Shown here one piece after another: positions 6,355 to 14,263 of a stretch of DNA of 15,329 nucleotides (the first letter of the stretch is position 1; each line of letters opens with the position of its first letter). The notes under the pieces were generated by a model. That model saw only the letters and a list, made by a program, of their open reading frames with translations, did not search any database and was not told where the DNA came from. The stretch covers positions 1 to 15,329 of the forward strand of contig CAJTXC010000021.1 in NCBI GenBank assembly GCA_910580135.1, written 5' to 3'. The DNA is from an uncultured Bacilli bacterium (lineage in GTDB: Bacteria; Bacillota_I; Bacilli_A; RF39; UBA660). The position numbers were made by a program, and so were the translations under genes.

Positions 6355-7904
6355 TAATTCACCCTTTGATTTCTTTTTAAACGTTTTATAATCATAGCAT
6401 AATATTGTTTAAAAAGATTAATAAAATATTTTAATTCCTCTTTATTTCTAAAAATAATAACATTAAATAAATTAGGTATTAACAAACAAATAACTATTTT
6501 TAAAATAAAAGTTAAAGTAATATTAGATGAAACAACTAAAGTGCTAAATGCATAAGTTAATAAACCGGAAATGAATGCCATAAATAAAAATCCAAGCATT
6601 TCTTTATAATATTTTAAATAACTTCTATCAAACAGCTTTTTATATACGTATTTTGGATAACTATAAAGATGTAAAACTAAGTTACTTAAAACAGTTCCCA
6701 TAAATACTCCTGCTATTCCAAAAAACTTTAATAATATAATTGAAGAAACTATATTAACTACCGATTCTAATACTGGAACAAAACGGTCTTCATAAAATAT
6801 ACCAGCAGCTTCTTTAAATGATAAGAATGATAATCTTGTTGTTTGCAAATAAAAATTAATTCCTAAAACTATTAAAGTAATATTAGAAAGAAGGTATTTT
6901 TCACCAAAGAAAATTGAAATAAAAGGTTGCATTAAAATAATTATTGAAACCGTGCAAAAATTTGAAATAAAATAATTTAAAAATCTAATTCTACGAAAAA
7001 CAACGTAATTTTTTTCTTTATCACTAGTTACTAGAAGATTTCCAACACTAGCCGTAAGAGATGTAAAGACTTGATTTAAAATAGTTGTAACAGCGGTTAT
7101 AACAAGTAGATAATTAGAATAAAGACCTACCATCTTAACTCCTAGGTATGCAGATATAATAATATTATCAGTACCAGATACTACAAATCCTGCAACTTTA
7201 TGGAAAAATAAAGCTTTAATTTTTTGGAAGACATCTTTTTTCTCTTCGCTAGTTATTGTAGAAAGTTTTTTATCCTTTAAATAAGGATATAATCTATCCG
7301 CTATAATCGTTATAATAACATTTTCCACAATCCTCATCGTAATTTTTAAAATAAGATATAAATAATAATTCTTAGTTAGAAGTAACACGATAATTTGAAA
7401 TACGTTCATAACTATTAAGTATAAAATATGCACTAAGTTTACAACGTAATTTTTTTGTTGTGCATATAAAATTGAACGTTTATAAGATAGTAAATAAGAA
7501 CAAACACAATCAGTTAAAAACAAGAAATATATAATGTATATACTAGCCTTAACCGATGTTGGACCAACGATGGTTCGTAAAAAGGGAACAACCATAAAAC
7601 CAATTGCAAAAATAATTATTGCTATTATATGATAGCTTTTTTTGTAAAAGTTCATCCACGATTTTATTTTTTCGACATCATTTACAGCAATTGGTTTATA
7701 TAAATTATAAACAATAGCAGAACCTAGTCCTAACTCAATTACCGCTAACATCGACATAATATTAGTAAAAAGGCCATTTATTCCAAGGTAATCAAGTCCA
7801 AGTGTCTTGGTAAAAATAATTTGACAAGCAAAACCAATTAATATAGAAACAAAATTAGACAAAACCGATACAATTACGTTTTTAATAGAATTGTTTACTC
7901 TCAA
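6354..7904 (-). CDS. Wzx-type polysaccharide flippase
   Basis: A 516-residue integral membrane protein of the oligosaccharide flippase (MOP/PST) superfamily with about 12-14 hydrophobic segments. The opening, a short basic tip followed by a helix and then a Leu-Gly-rich stretch (LGINGLF) and ELGLGSAIVY, is typical of capsule Wzx proteins. It would turn the undecaprenyl-linked repeat unit to the outer face. I place the start at a TTG (7904), because GGAGGTG (complement of 7911-7917) lies 6 bases before it. The longer frame starting with TTG at 7919 would begin inside that site. The gene follows the GT4 gene by 17 bases and overlaps VanZ by one. Confidence 0.9.
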   Translation of the reverse strand: MRVNNSIKNVIVSVLSNFVSILIGFACQIIFTKTLGLDYLGINGLFTNIMSMLAVIELGLGSAIVYNLYKPIAVNDVEKIKSWMNFYKKSYHIIAIIIFAIGFMVVPFLRTIVGPTSVKASIYIIYFLFLTDCVCSYLLSYKRSILYAQQKNYVVNLVHILYLIVMNVFQIIVLLLTKNYYLYLILKITMRIVENVIITIIADRLYPYLKDKKLSTITSEEKKDVFQKIKALFFHKVAGFVVSGTDNIIISAYLGVKMVGLYSNYLLVITAVTTILNQVFTSLTASVGNLLVTSDKEKNYVVFRRIRFLNYFISNFCTVSIIILMQPFISIFFGEKYLLSNITLIVLGINFYLQTTRLSFLSFKEAAGIFYEDRFVPVLESVVNIVSSIILLKFFGIAGVFMGTVLSNLVLHLYSYPKYVYKKLFDRSYLKYYKEMLGFLFMAFISGLLTYAFSTLVVSSNITLTFILKIVICLLIPNLFNVIIFRNKEELKYFINLFKQYYAMIIKRLKRNQRVN

Positions 7905-7921
7905 ATTAATCACCTCCAAAA

Positions 7922-9013
7922 CTAATTATTTTTGTCTGTATATAACTCAACTAGACTTTTAACAGTAGATTCAATTGAATAACAACTAGATAAAAGTTCT
8001 TTTTTTGTATTTTTTCTTTTTACGGAAAAATTACTTATTTTAGTAGCCCAATCATTACTAGAAACTTCTAATGAAAGATAGTGAATTAGGTCAGTTATTG
8101 CAACATCCCTTGTAACAACATCACTTATTAAGCAGTTTATTCCATTTGCTTGAGCTTCAATTAATGATACTGGTAAACCTTCAAATATTGAAGGAAAAAC
8201 AAATATATCAAAACCATTTAAAATTTCATTAACATCTGATCTATTTCCCAAAAATATTATTTTATCTTCAAGATTTTTTTCTTTTACCATACCCTTTATT
8301 TGGTCTTCTAAAGGACCAGTTCCAACCATTACCAGTTTGCAATTATCATGAACTTTAGTTAAGCATGAAAATATTTCAATTAAAAGTTTATGATTTTTTG
8401 GTACATCAATACGACCAACATGACCAATTACTAAAGTATCAGAAGAGACTTTCCATTCATTACGAAACTGTTCTCTTAATGATTTATTGAAAAAGTACTT
8501 TTCTAAATTTATTCCGTTACTAATAATTTTATATTTAATATTACCAAATAAAGCTTGTCCTGCTTCATTGCTGCATGCTACTTTGTCGGTTGCAAATAAA
8601 CGTATTAACAATCTAGAAAAAGTCCATTTTATTTTCTTTATAATATTTTTTTCCCTTAGTGCATAAGTAGTATGAGAATGTGTAATACGAGTTTTAATTC
8701 CTGATAAGTATGCAGCAAGCATAACATATGCCGAGTTAAAGTAAGTATGACAATGAACTACGTCAGGACGCTCAGCTTTAAAAATCTTTAAAAGTTCCTT
8801 TATATGTTTTACTACCGAAACATTTCTTGGATTTGATATTCTAATTATTCTACCACCAAGATTATTTATTTCTTCTTCAAAGTCAAAATGCTTATCATAA
8901 TATGTAAGAAAAATAAATTCATAATTTTTTCTATCAATATTTCGGTAAACATTCATCAAAAAACTTTCTATGCCACCTACATCCATTTTATAATTTACTT
9001 GCATTATTTTCAT
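7922..9013 (-). CDS. GT4-family glycosyltransferase (EpsF/CapM-like)
   Basis: A 363-residue GT-B retaining glycosyltransferase, cytoplasmic, expected to add a sugar from a nucleotide-sugar donor to the lipid-linked intermediate. The N-terminal half has the glycine-rich GGIESF loop (13-18), HCHTYFN (88-94) and HSH (112-114). The C-terminal half has GHVGRID (197-203) with Lys206 and the EX7E pair Glu278 and Glu286 in FEGLPVSLIEAQ, the donor-phosphate-binding elements of GT4. Sugar specificity cannot be inferred. AGGTG (9021-9025) is 7 bases before the ATG; 10 bases separate it from the polymerase gene upstream. Confidence 0.92.
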   Translation of the reverse strand: MKIMQVNYKMDVGGIESFLMNVYRNIDRKNYEFIFLTYYDKHFDFEEEINNLGGRIIRISNPRNVSVVKHIKELLKIFKAERPDVVHCHTYFNSAYVMLAAYLSGIKTRITHSHTTYALREKNIIKKIKWTFSRLLIRLFATDKVACSNEAGQALFGNIKYKIISNGINLEKYFFNKSLREQFRNEWKVSSDTLVIGHVGRIDVPKNHKLLIEIFSCLTKVHDNCKLVMVGTGPLEDQIKGMVKEKNLEDKIIFLGNRSDVNEILNGFDIFVFPSIFEGLPVSLIEAQANGINCLISDVVTRDVAITDLIHYLSLEVSSNDWATKISNFSVKRKNTKKELLSSCYSIESTVKSLVELYTDKNN

Positions 9014-9023
9014 GTATAAACAC

Positions 9024-10187
9024 CTACCTTCTAAAAATAGAGAAAAAGTTTTTTAAAATTCCTTCAGTAAAAAGTGTTCCAAAACTTTGGTTTTGAAATA
9101 ATTTCATTTGATATACGATAAATATGATAGATAAAGCACTAATAGAAAATAAAAGTAACAACTTATTTTTATTCATTTTTTTAAAAGCATCCATTATTGG
9201 AATAATTCCAATAAATTGTATCAACATAATAAAACGTATTACAACAATGGTTTTAGGTAACATGATTAATACAGCAATTGAAAGTAAGATTATAAATCCG
9301 TTAATTTTACTAAATTTTTCTTTTTCATTTTGTAAGAAAATTGCAATAATTGTTATTGCTAGTTTGGACATTTCTATTAAAAATGCAGTACCACCATAAA
9401 AGGTATACATTTGAGTATTATTAATAAAATATGAATTATACATTCTTTCTATTGTAATAAATAATTCAATACTAACAACCTGATTAATATAATGCAATAT
9501 AGTCATAGAAAATATAAGAATAATTAACATAGTTATAATTGTTTTAATGTTTAGTTTATTACCAAATAACTTATATAATATTAATATTCCTAGAGGAAAG
9601 ACCATTGCCGAATGCAAGAGCACTGGAATTAAATAAATGATATAACATAATATTTTATTCTTGTTTTTATAATAATCCAAATAAAATCCTAAAGCAAAAA
9701 TTAAAATAGCAACATAATTCCAAAGTCCACTTATAAAGAATAATGCACTGAATCCAAAAAATGTAAAAATAGTAATTGGAATAAATACAATTAATGGTAA
9801 ATTGGTTTGCTTACGATAGTCATAAAGCAAGTAAAATAAAATCGAGTACCCAACTGATACAATAAAAAATTGAAGTAGGTTTTTATCACCTATAAGCGCC
9901 ACAACATAACTAATAAGGGTAGCAAGAGATTCAATCTCCATTTTATCAGCTATTAGCCAAATATTTTTCCATGATACACCCATCATTTGTAAAACTACTT
10001 GATGGTGCCTAAATAAATCATAGTCACTTGGTGGAAGATAATGATAAACAATGACCCCAAAAAATAAACCAATTAAAATAGGATATATAAAACTATTTTT
10101 CTTATCATCTAAAAAATATGCTACAAAAAGAATTAATCCACTAACCACAGGAAAAATAATAAATAAAATAGTAATAAGCCACGGCAT
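9024..10187 (-). CDS. EpsG/Wzy-like polysaccharide polymerase
   Basis: A 387-residue membrane protein with about ten hydrophobic segments, matching the EpsG family of putative capsule polymerases. Characteristic are the first outer loop with PPSDYDLFRHH (52-62) and LLHSAMVFP (190-198), whose conserved His and Pro recur in the family. It would join repeat units outside the membrane. The start is most likely ATG at 10187: AAGGGTGAG lies a few bases upstream. A GTG at 10196 would add three residues and overlap the previous stop as GTGA, but it sits directly on the ribosome site. With the preferred start the gap to the glycerophosphotransferase gene is 5 bases. Confidence 0.85.
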   Translation of the reverse strand: MPWLITILFIIFPVVSGLILFVAYFLDDKKNSFIYPILIGLFFGVIVYHYLPPSDYDLFRHHQVVLQMMGVSWKNIWLIADKMEIESLATLISYVVALIGDKNLLQFFIVSVGYSILFYLLYDYRKQTNLPLIVFIPITIFTFFGFSALFFISGLWNYVAILIFALGFYLDYYKNKNKILCYIIYLIPVLLHSAMVFPLGILILYKLFGNKLNIKTIITMLIILIFSMTILHYINQVVSIELFITIERMYNSYFINNTQMYTFYGGTAFLIEMSKLAITIIAIFLQNEKEKFSKINGFIILLSIAVLIMLPKTIVVIRFIMLIQFIGIIPIMDAFKKMNKNKLLLLFSISALSIIFIVYQMKLFQNQSFGTLFTEGILKNFFSIFRR

Positions 10188-10192
10188 AATAC

Positions 10193-11398
10193 TCACCCTT
10201 CTTTTCTATCTAAAGTCTTTATCTTATTATAAATTCTTTCGCAATTTTTATTATCTCTTATAGTAAAAAAGTTATCTACATTTTGCAAATATTTCGACTC
10301 CATCTTAAAACCAGAATCACAATAATTAATAAGTTTACGAACTAATTCATTCTCATTTAAAACAACTGGACCAAATCCCATTTTTTCATAAGAAAAATAT
10401 CCTTCTTCAAGGTGACTCAAACGGAATTTTTTCTTATCAAATTGATAATATATAAGAGGTTTTTTCATATATGCACAGTCAATTGAAATACTAGAATAAT
10501 CAGTTACTATCATCGCTGATTCTGCAATTAAATTAAGAATAATACTCATGTTTGAAGATATTATTTTAATGTTATTGCATTTAGAGTCAAAAGCCTTAGA
10601 AAATCTATCAACGTTTTTATGTAAATAAAAGTATAATGTTATTCCTCTTTTTTCAAGATACTTGATCAAATCATCATTATTTAAAAGTGATTGATACTTT
10701 TTATAATAATCAGTTTTTTTAAATTCTTCTACGCTTTTTAAATCTTTAAGCCAACTACGCCATGTTGGAAAAATAGCAATCTGCTTCTTATTAATTCTTC
10801 TATTATATAGGTTATCAAATCTAGGAAAACCAAGATAACAAATATTTTGCTTTGGATAACCAAAATTTTTTTTAATATATTCGTACTCAGGCTTTGCACC
10901 ACAAATAAATAATTCAAACCTTGTTTTTTTATAATATAAATATTTAACATTATTCATGGTAACACCATGCTGTAAGAATATTCTATGACCATTTATTATT
11001 CCATAATAATGTAAAACATAAAATATTTTTTCATTAGGATTACCAGCTTTATGAATTATGATATTCTTACTAGCACATAGGTAATATACCCAATGTTTTA
11101 AACTGCCGAATTGGATTATATTACCTAAATCTTTTACATTGTCATATGCTTCACATTTTTTGTCAATTACATAATAAACTGGAACTTCAGGATATTTTTC
11201 TCTTATGTACTTATAAAAAACATATCCATTATCCCTTGCGTCATTACGTCCTTCACAAACAAGCCATATTCGTTTTTTAATAACCAGTAATATAATTTTG
11301 TAAACAAGTGAAAAGATAAGATAAAATGGTAGAAAAAGAACGTCAAAAAGGTCTCTAACATTTAAATAACGAATGCTTTTAATAAACTTACTTATCAT
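10193..11398 (-). CDS. TagF-like CDP-polyol:glycerophosphotransferase
   Basis: A 401-residue protein of the CDP-glycerol:poly(glycerophosphate) glycerophosphotransferase family, peripheral on the inner membrane face. The N-terminal 45 residues hold a hydrophobic or amphipathic stretch (20-41). Landmarks are QHGVT (143-147), GFPRFD (190-195), PTWR (211-214), LHKN with His260, TDYSS (299-303) with Asp307, and YYQFD (317-321), matching the two active-site regions of TagF. It would add glycerol phosphate (or, in some members, ribitol phosphate) from a CDP-linked donor, giving a phosphodiester-containing repeat. The length suits a single-addition enzyme better than long teichoic polymerases, which carry an extra domain; this is inference. 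No donor-synthesis gene (TagD-like) is in the window. ATG overlaps the GT2 stop by one base (TAATG), with AAGGAG upstream. Its UGA stop shows the standard code. Confidence 0.88.
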   Translation of the reverse strand: MISKFIKSIRYLNVRDLFDVLFLPFYLIFSLVYKIILLVIKKRIWLVCEGRNDARDNGYVFYKYIREKYPEVPVYYVIDKKCEAYDNVKDLGNIIQFGSLKHWVYYLCASKNIIIHKAGNPNEKIFYVLHYYGIINGHRIFLQHGVTMNNVKYLYYKKTRFELFICGAKPEYEYIKKNFGYPKQNICYLGFPRFDNLYNRRINKKQIAIFPTWRSWLKDLKSVEEFKKTDYYKKYQSLLNNDDLIKYLEKRGITLYFYLHKNVDRFSKAFDSKCNNIKIISSNMSIILNLIAESAMIVTDYSSISIDCAYMKKPLIYYQFDKKKFRLSHLEEGYFSYEKMGFGPVVLNENELVRKLINYCDSGFKMESKYLQNVDNFFTIRDNKNCERIYNKIKTLDRKEG

Positions 11399-12150
11399 TA
11401 AATTCTTCTCCTTACCGCATTAAAAGCCCAAAAACAAAAATTATAAAAACTATAAAAAATATTTAGATGTTCAACATTTCGATATAAATTCCAAATACGT
11501 TTAATTGCAATTAATTTATTAGAGGATAGACTACCAGAACTTCTTCTATAATAAGATAACACTTCATTTAAACCATAAGCATAATCTATTTTCTTTAATA
11601 TTTTCCACCAAGTTGCAGAATCTTCACTTTTAACATTAGGCATAAAAATATCCTCTTTTTTTAACTTTTCCATATCAAACATAACAGTAGAAGTCCAAAT
11701 AGTAGTATTTTTTAGTGCTTCTTTATAATTAATTTTTTGTGGTACATAAACTTTTTTACCATTAGATACACCATTTTCATTAACAAATTCATAACCCGTA
11801 AATGAAAATTCACAATTATTCTTTTTCATAAATCCAACTTGTTTTTCAAGTTTTTTATAATCCCATAAATCATCGGCATCTAAAAAACAAATAAATCGTC
11901 CTTTTGCTTCTTCAATTCCCCTATTTCTAGCTAAAGCAGGTCCACCATTTTTCTTCATATCAAACCATTTTATTTTACTAGATGAAAATGATTTTGCTAT
12001 TTTTTCACTATTATCTTTTGAACAATCATTTATAAGTAGTAATTCCCAATTACTATATGTTTGATTAATAACGCAATTAATAGTATCTTTTAAAAACTTT
12101 TCAGCACTATATACTGGCACAATTATACTTACCAATGAATCTTTTTCCAC
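11398..12150 (-). CDS. GT2-family glycosyltransferase
   Basis: A 250-residue GT-A glycosyltransferase, cytoplasmic. It opens with LVSIIVPVY (6-14), then shows NDCSKDNS (about 41-48), the metal/nucleotide motif DADD (91-94) and EDSATWWKIL (176-185), which supplies the catalytic base region in this family. The basic C-terminus probably touches the membrane. It should transfer one sugar to the lipid intermediate; donor unknown. I start it at GTG 12150, because AAAGGA (12161-12166) is 10 bases away. A GTG at 12159 lies one base from that site and would add three residues. It ends in a one-base overlap with the TagF-like gene. Confidence 0.88.
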   Translation of the reverse strand: MEKDSLVSIIVPVYSAEKFLKDTINCVINQTYSNWELLLINDCSKDNSEKIAKSFSSSKIKWFDMKKNGGPALARNRGIEEAKGRFICFLDADDLWDYKKLEKQVGFMKKNNCEFSFTGYEFVNENGVSNGKKVYVPQKINYKEALKNTTIWTSTVMFDMEKLKKEDIFMPNVKSEDSATWWKILKKIDYAYGLNEVLSYYRRSSGSLSSNKLIAIKRIWNLYRNVEHLNIFYSFYNFCFWAFNAVRRRI

Positions 12151-12172
12151 AACTAACACATCCTTTTAACAA

Positions 12173-12898
12173 TTAATCAATATCTTTGTTATTTATTATT
12201 TTAAGTGCATTATCATTTGTTATTTTTTCAAAAATATCATCTTTAGTTACTTTCTTTATCTTTTTAATAATTATATCAAAATTATCAAATAAAGAAGAAT
12301 TTTTTTTATGAACATCGCTCGCCATAAAGGTAACCATGTTCTTTTTCAACATATATTTAATTAATTTTTTAGCCTTAACGCCATAACTACCTACTATACT
12401 TCCATAATTACACTGAAAAAGTACTCCACTAGCATATAATTCATCTAGCTTATTATGATCTTTTTGAAAGTATAAATACCTTTCTGGGTGTGCAATTATT
12501 GGTACGTAACCACTTACTTTTAATTCATATAGAAAGTCTAATGCTCCTTTAACTTCATTATATAAAGGTAACTCAATTAATAAATACTTAGAATTATTAA
12601 TCGATGATACTTCACCATTTAATAGTAATTTATCAATGTTATCGGTAATATATATTTCGTTACCTAAAAATAAGTTTATATTTATCTTATTTTTATTTAA
12701 TATTTCTTTAATTACTTTTAATCTTTCTTCCTTTTTCTTATTATTTGAAACGTATGAAGAACCATTTATATAATGAGGCGTTAAAACCATGTTATCAAAA
12801 CCAAGTTCCTTCATTTTTTTTAAGATTTCTATAGTTTCTTCTATACTAGAAGAACCATCATCAATTCCATAAATTATATGTGAATGTATATCTACCAT
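12173..12898 (-). CDS. PHP-family tyrosine-protein phosphatase (CpsB/Wzh-like)
   Basis: A 241-residue metal-dependent phosphatase that removes phosphate from the tyrosine-rich tail of the partner BY-kinase and so sets capsule output. PHP metal ligands are all present: DIHSHI (His5, His7), TPHY (His42), GNE (Glu81), AHPERY (His137) and SDVH (Asp195, His197). Length is normal for the family. The ATG at 12898 lies 6 bases after the kinase stop. Its ribosome site is weak (only GAG in a fair position), so translation probably depends on coupling to the kinase gene. Confidence 0.94.
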   Translation of the reverse strand: MVDIHSHIIYGIDDGSSSIEETIEILKKMKELGFDNMVLTPHYINGSSYVSNNKKKEERLKVIKEILNKNKININLFLGNEIYITDNIDKLLLNGEVSSINNSKYLLIELPLYNEVKGALDFLYELKVSGYVPIIAHPERYLYFQKDHNKLDELYASGVLFQCNYGSIVGSYGVKAKKLIKYMLKKNMVTFMASDVHKKNSSLFDNFDIIIKKIKKVTKDDIFEKITNDNALKIINNKDID

Positions 12899-12904
12899 AA
12901 TTAT

Positions 12905-13579
12905 TTACTCTGCGTAATAGTAATTTCCATACTTACTTTTAGTTTTTGGAACTTTATTTACAATAACACCAGCAATATTAGCGTTTACGTTTTCTAACGC
13001 TTTTTTTGTTGCTTCTAAATCATTAATTTCAGTTGCACCATATTTACTTACAATGATTGTTTTATCCGCTAATTTAGATAAAACTAGCGCATCAGGAAGA
13101 CCATTAGTTGGCACACTATCTAATATTATATAATCAAATATAATCTTTAACTTTTCAAGTAAGTTTTCAAATCTTTTTGAAGATAATAATTCAGATGGAT
13201 TTGGAGGCACTGTTCCTCTAGGTAATACATATAAATTCTTTATTTTTGTTTTTTGAATATAATTATTTATGTTTGTTGTATTACTATATTGTGCAATCAA
13301 ATTTGATAAACCTTGTTTATTTGAAACTTCAAATATTTTATGAGTTCTACCTAGTCTCATATCACAGTCAATAAGCAATACTTTTTTCTCATTTTGAGCG
13401 AAAGCAATTGATAAATTACTACTTATAAAACTTTTACCTTCACCAGGTGTTGAACTAGTAAACATAAATGTTTTAGATTCTTTATCTGTTAATAAGAATT
13501 CTAGGTTAGTTCTAATTGTTCTAATATCTTCACTTATTGTTGATTTTGGTTTTAATTCAACGATTAACTCATTTTTCAT
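12905..13579 (-). CDS. BY-kinase, capsular tyrosine autokinase (CpsD/CapB-like)
   Basis: A 224-residue cytoplasmic bacterial tyrosine kinase that works with a membrane Wzz-like partner. It shows SEDIRTIRTNL (16-26), the RxxR-type helix used for ring assembly, Walker A in SSTPGEGKS (42-50), Walker A' VLLIDCDMR (67-75), and Walker B IILDS (151-155). The C-terminal phosphorylation tail is short: Tyr217, Tyr220, Tyr221 and Tyr222 within KYGNYYYAE, with no long YG repeat. The ATG follows the Wzz stop by one base, with AGGGGG upstream. The kinase and its activator are separate genes, as is usual in Bacillota. Confidence 0.94.
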   Translation of the reverse strand: MKNELIVELKPKSTISEDIRTIRTNLEFLLTDKESKTFMFTSSTPGEGKSFISSNLSIAFAQNEKKVLLIDCDMRLGRTHKIFEVSNKQGLSNLIAQYSNTTNINNYIQKTKIKNLYVLPRGTVPPNPSELLSSKRFENLLEKLKIIFDYIILDSVPTNGLPDALVLSKLADKTIIVSKYGATEINDLEATKKALENVNANIAGVIVNKVPKTKSKYGNYYYAE

Positions 13580-13580
13580 A

Positions 13581-14252
13581 TTATTTAGCCCCCTTATATT
13601 CTTGTACTGTACCTAAAACAGAAAGTCCAATTTTAGTTTCAATTTGTTCAGTTGATTTAATTGTTCTATCAAAGTAATATATAACAATAACAACCCCTAA
13701 ACCTAAAACCAATCCAGCAATTATGAATAAAATTAATTCTTTTATAAAATTCATGTTTGAAGGCGAAGTAGCATTTTCTGCTTTATCAAGAATGTTTACG
13801 TTTGAGATGTTATACAATTCTGGTATCTCTAAAGAAAATACTTTGGCAGTTTCGTTAGCGATATCTTTAGCAAGTTTTTTATTTGTATCAGTAACTGTTA
13901 TTTTAATTAACTCAGTATTAGTAACTGAAGATACATCTACTTTTTTATTTAATTCAGAATAGCTATAGTCTAAATCTAAATTTTTTATAACTTGACTTAA
14001 TACTCTTTTACTTTTAACAATTTCAGAATAAGTACTTACTAAGTTTTTGTTAATTGATAAATCGTTATAAGTTAACGTAGCATCAGAAGTGTTATTTATT
14101 AATAATATTGTTGTTGATGAACTATACTTAGGTACTTGCACAAACAACTTAAAACTTACTCCTAATATTGTAACTAATAAAGTTATTAATACGATAATTG
14201 TAATTTTTGATTTTAAATAATCTACTATTTCTTTTATATCCACTGTTTCCAT
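13581..14252 (-). CDS. Wzz-like chain-length determinant and kinase adaptor (CpsC/CapA-like)
   Basis: A 223-residue membrane protein with a short cytoplasmic start, a first membrane helix (about 18-37), an outer domain (38-170) and a second helix (about 171-193). A cytoplasmic tail (194-223) should bind and activate the BY-kinase encoded next. Pro164 and the Asn-rich stretch before the second helix recall the proline-containing Wzz motif. It controls polymer length and assembles the export machinery. AAGGAG (14261-14266) overlaps the stop codon of the LCP gene and lies about 8 bases before the ATG at 14252. Confidence 0.92.
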   Translation of the reverse strand: METVDIKEIVDYLKSKITIIVLITLLVTILGVSFKLFVQVPKYSSSTTILLINNTSDATLTYNDLSINKNLVSTYSEIVKSKRVLSQVIKNLDLDYSYSELNKKVDVSSVTNTELIKITVTDTNKKLAKDIANETAKVFSLEIPELYNISNVNILDKAENATSPSNMNFIKELILFIIAGLVLGLGVVIVIYYFDRTIKSTEQIETKIGLSVLGTVQEYKGAK

Positions 14253-14263
14253 TTTTATTCTCC

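Noticed and set aside
9124..10263. Two plus-strand frames (9124-9399 and 10051-10263) opposite the polymerase gene
   Set aside because: Antisense shadows of a hydrophobic protein; no initiation signals.
10738..10950. Minus-strand frame inside the TagF-like gene in another frame
   Set aside because: The TagF-like frame carries all family motifs; this one has none and no ribosome site.
13723..13962. Plus-strand frame opposite the Wzz-like gene
   Set aside because: Antisense shadow; the Wzz frame is clearly the coding one.
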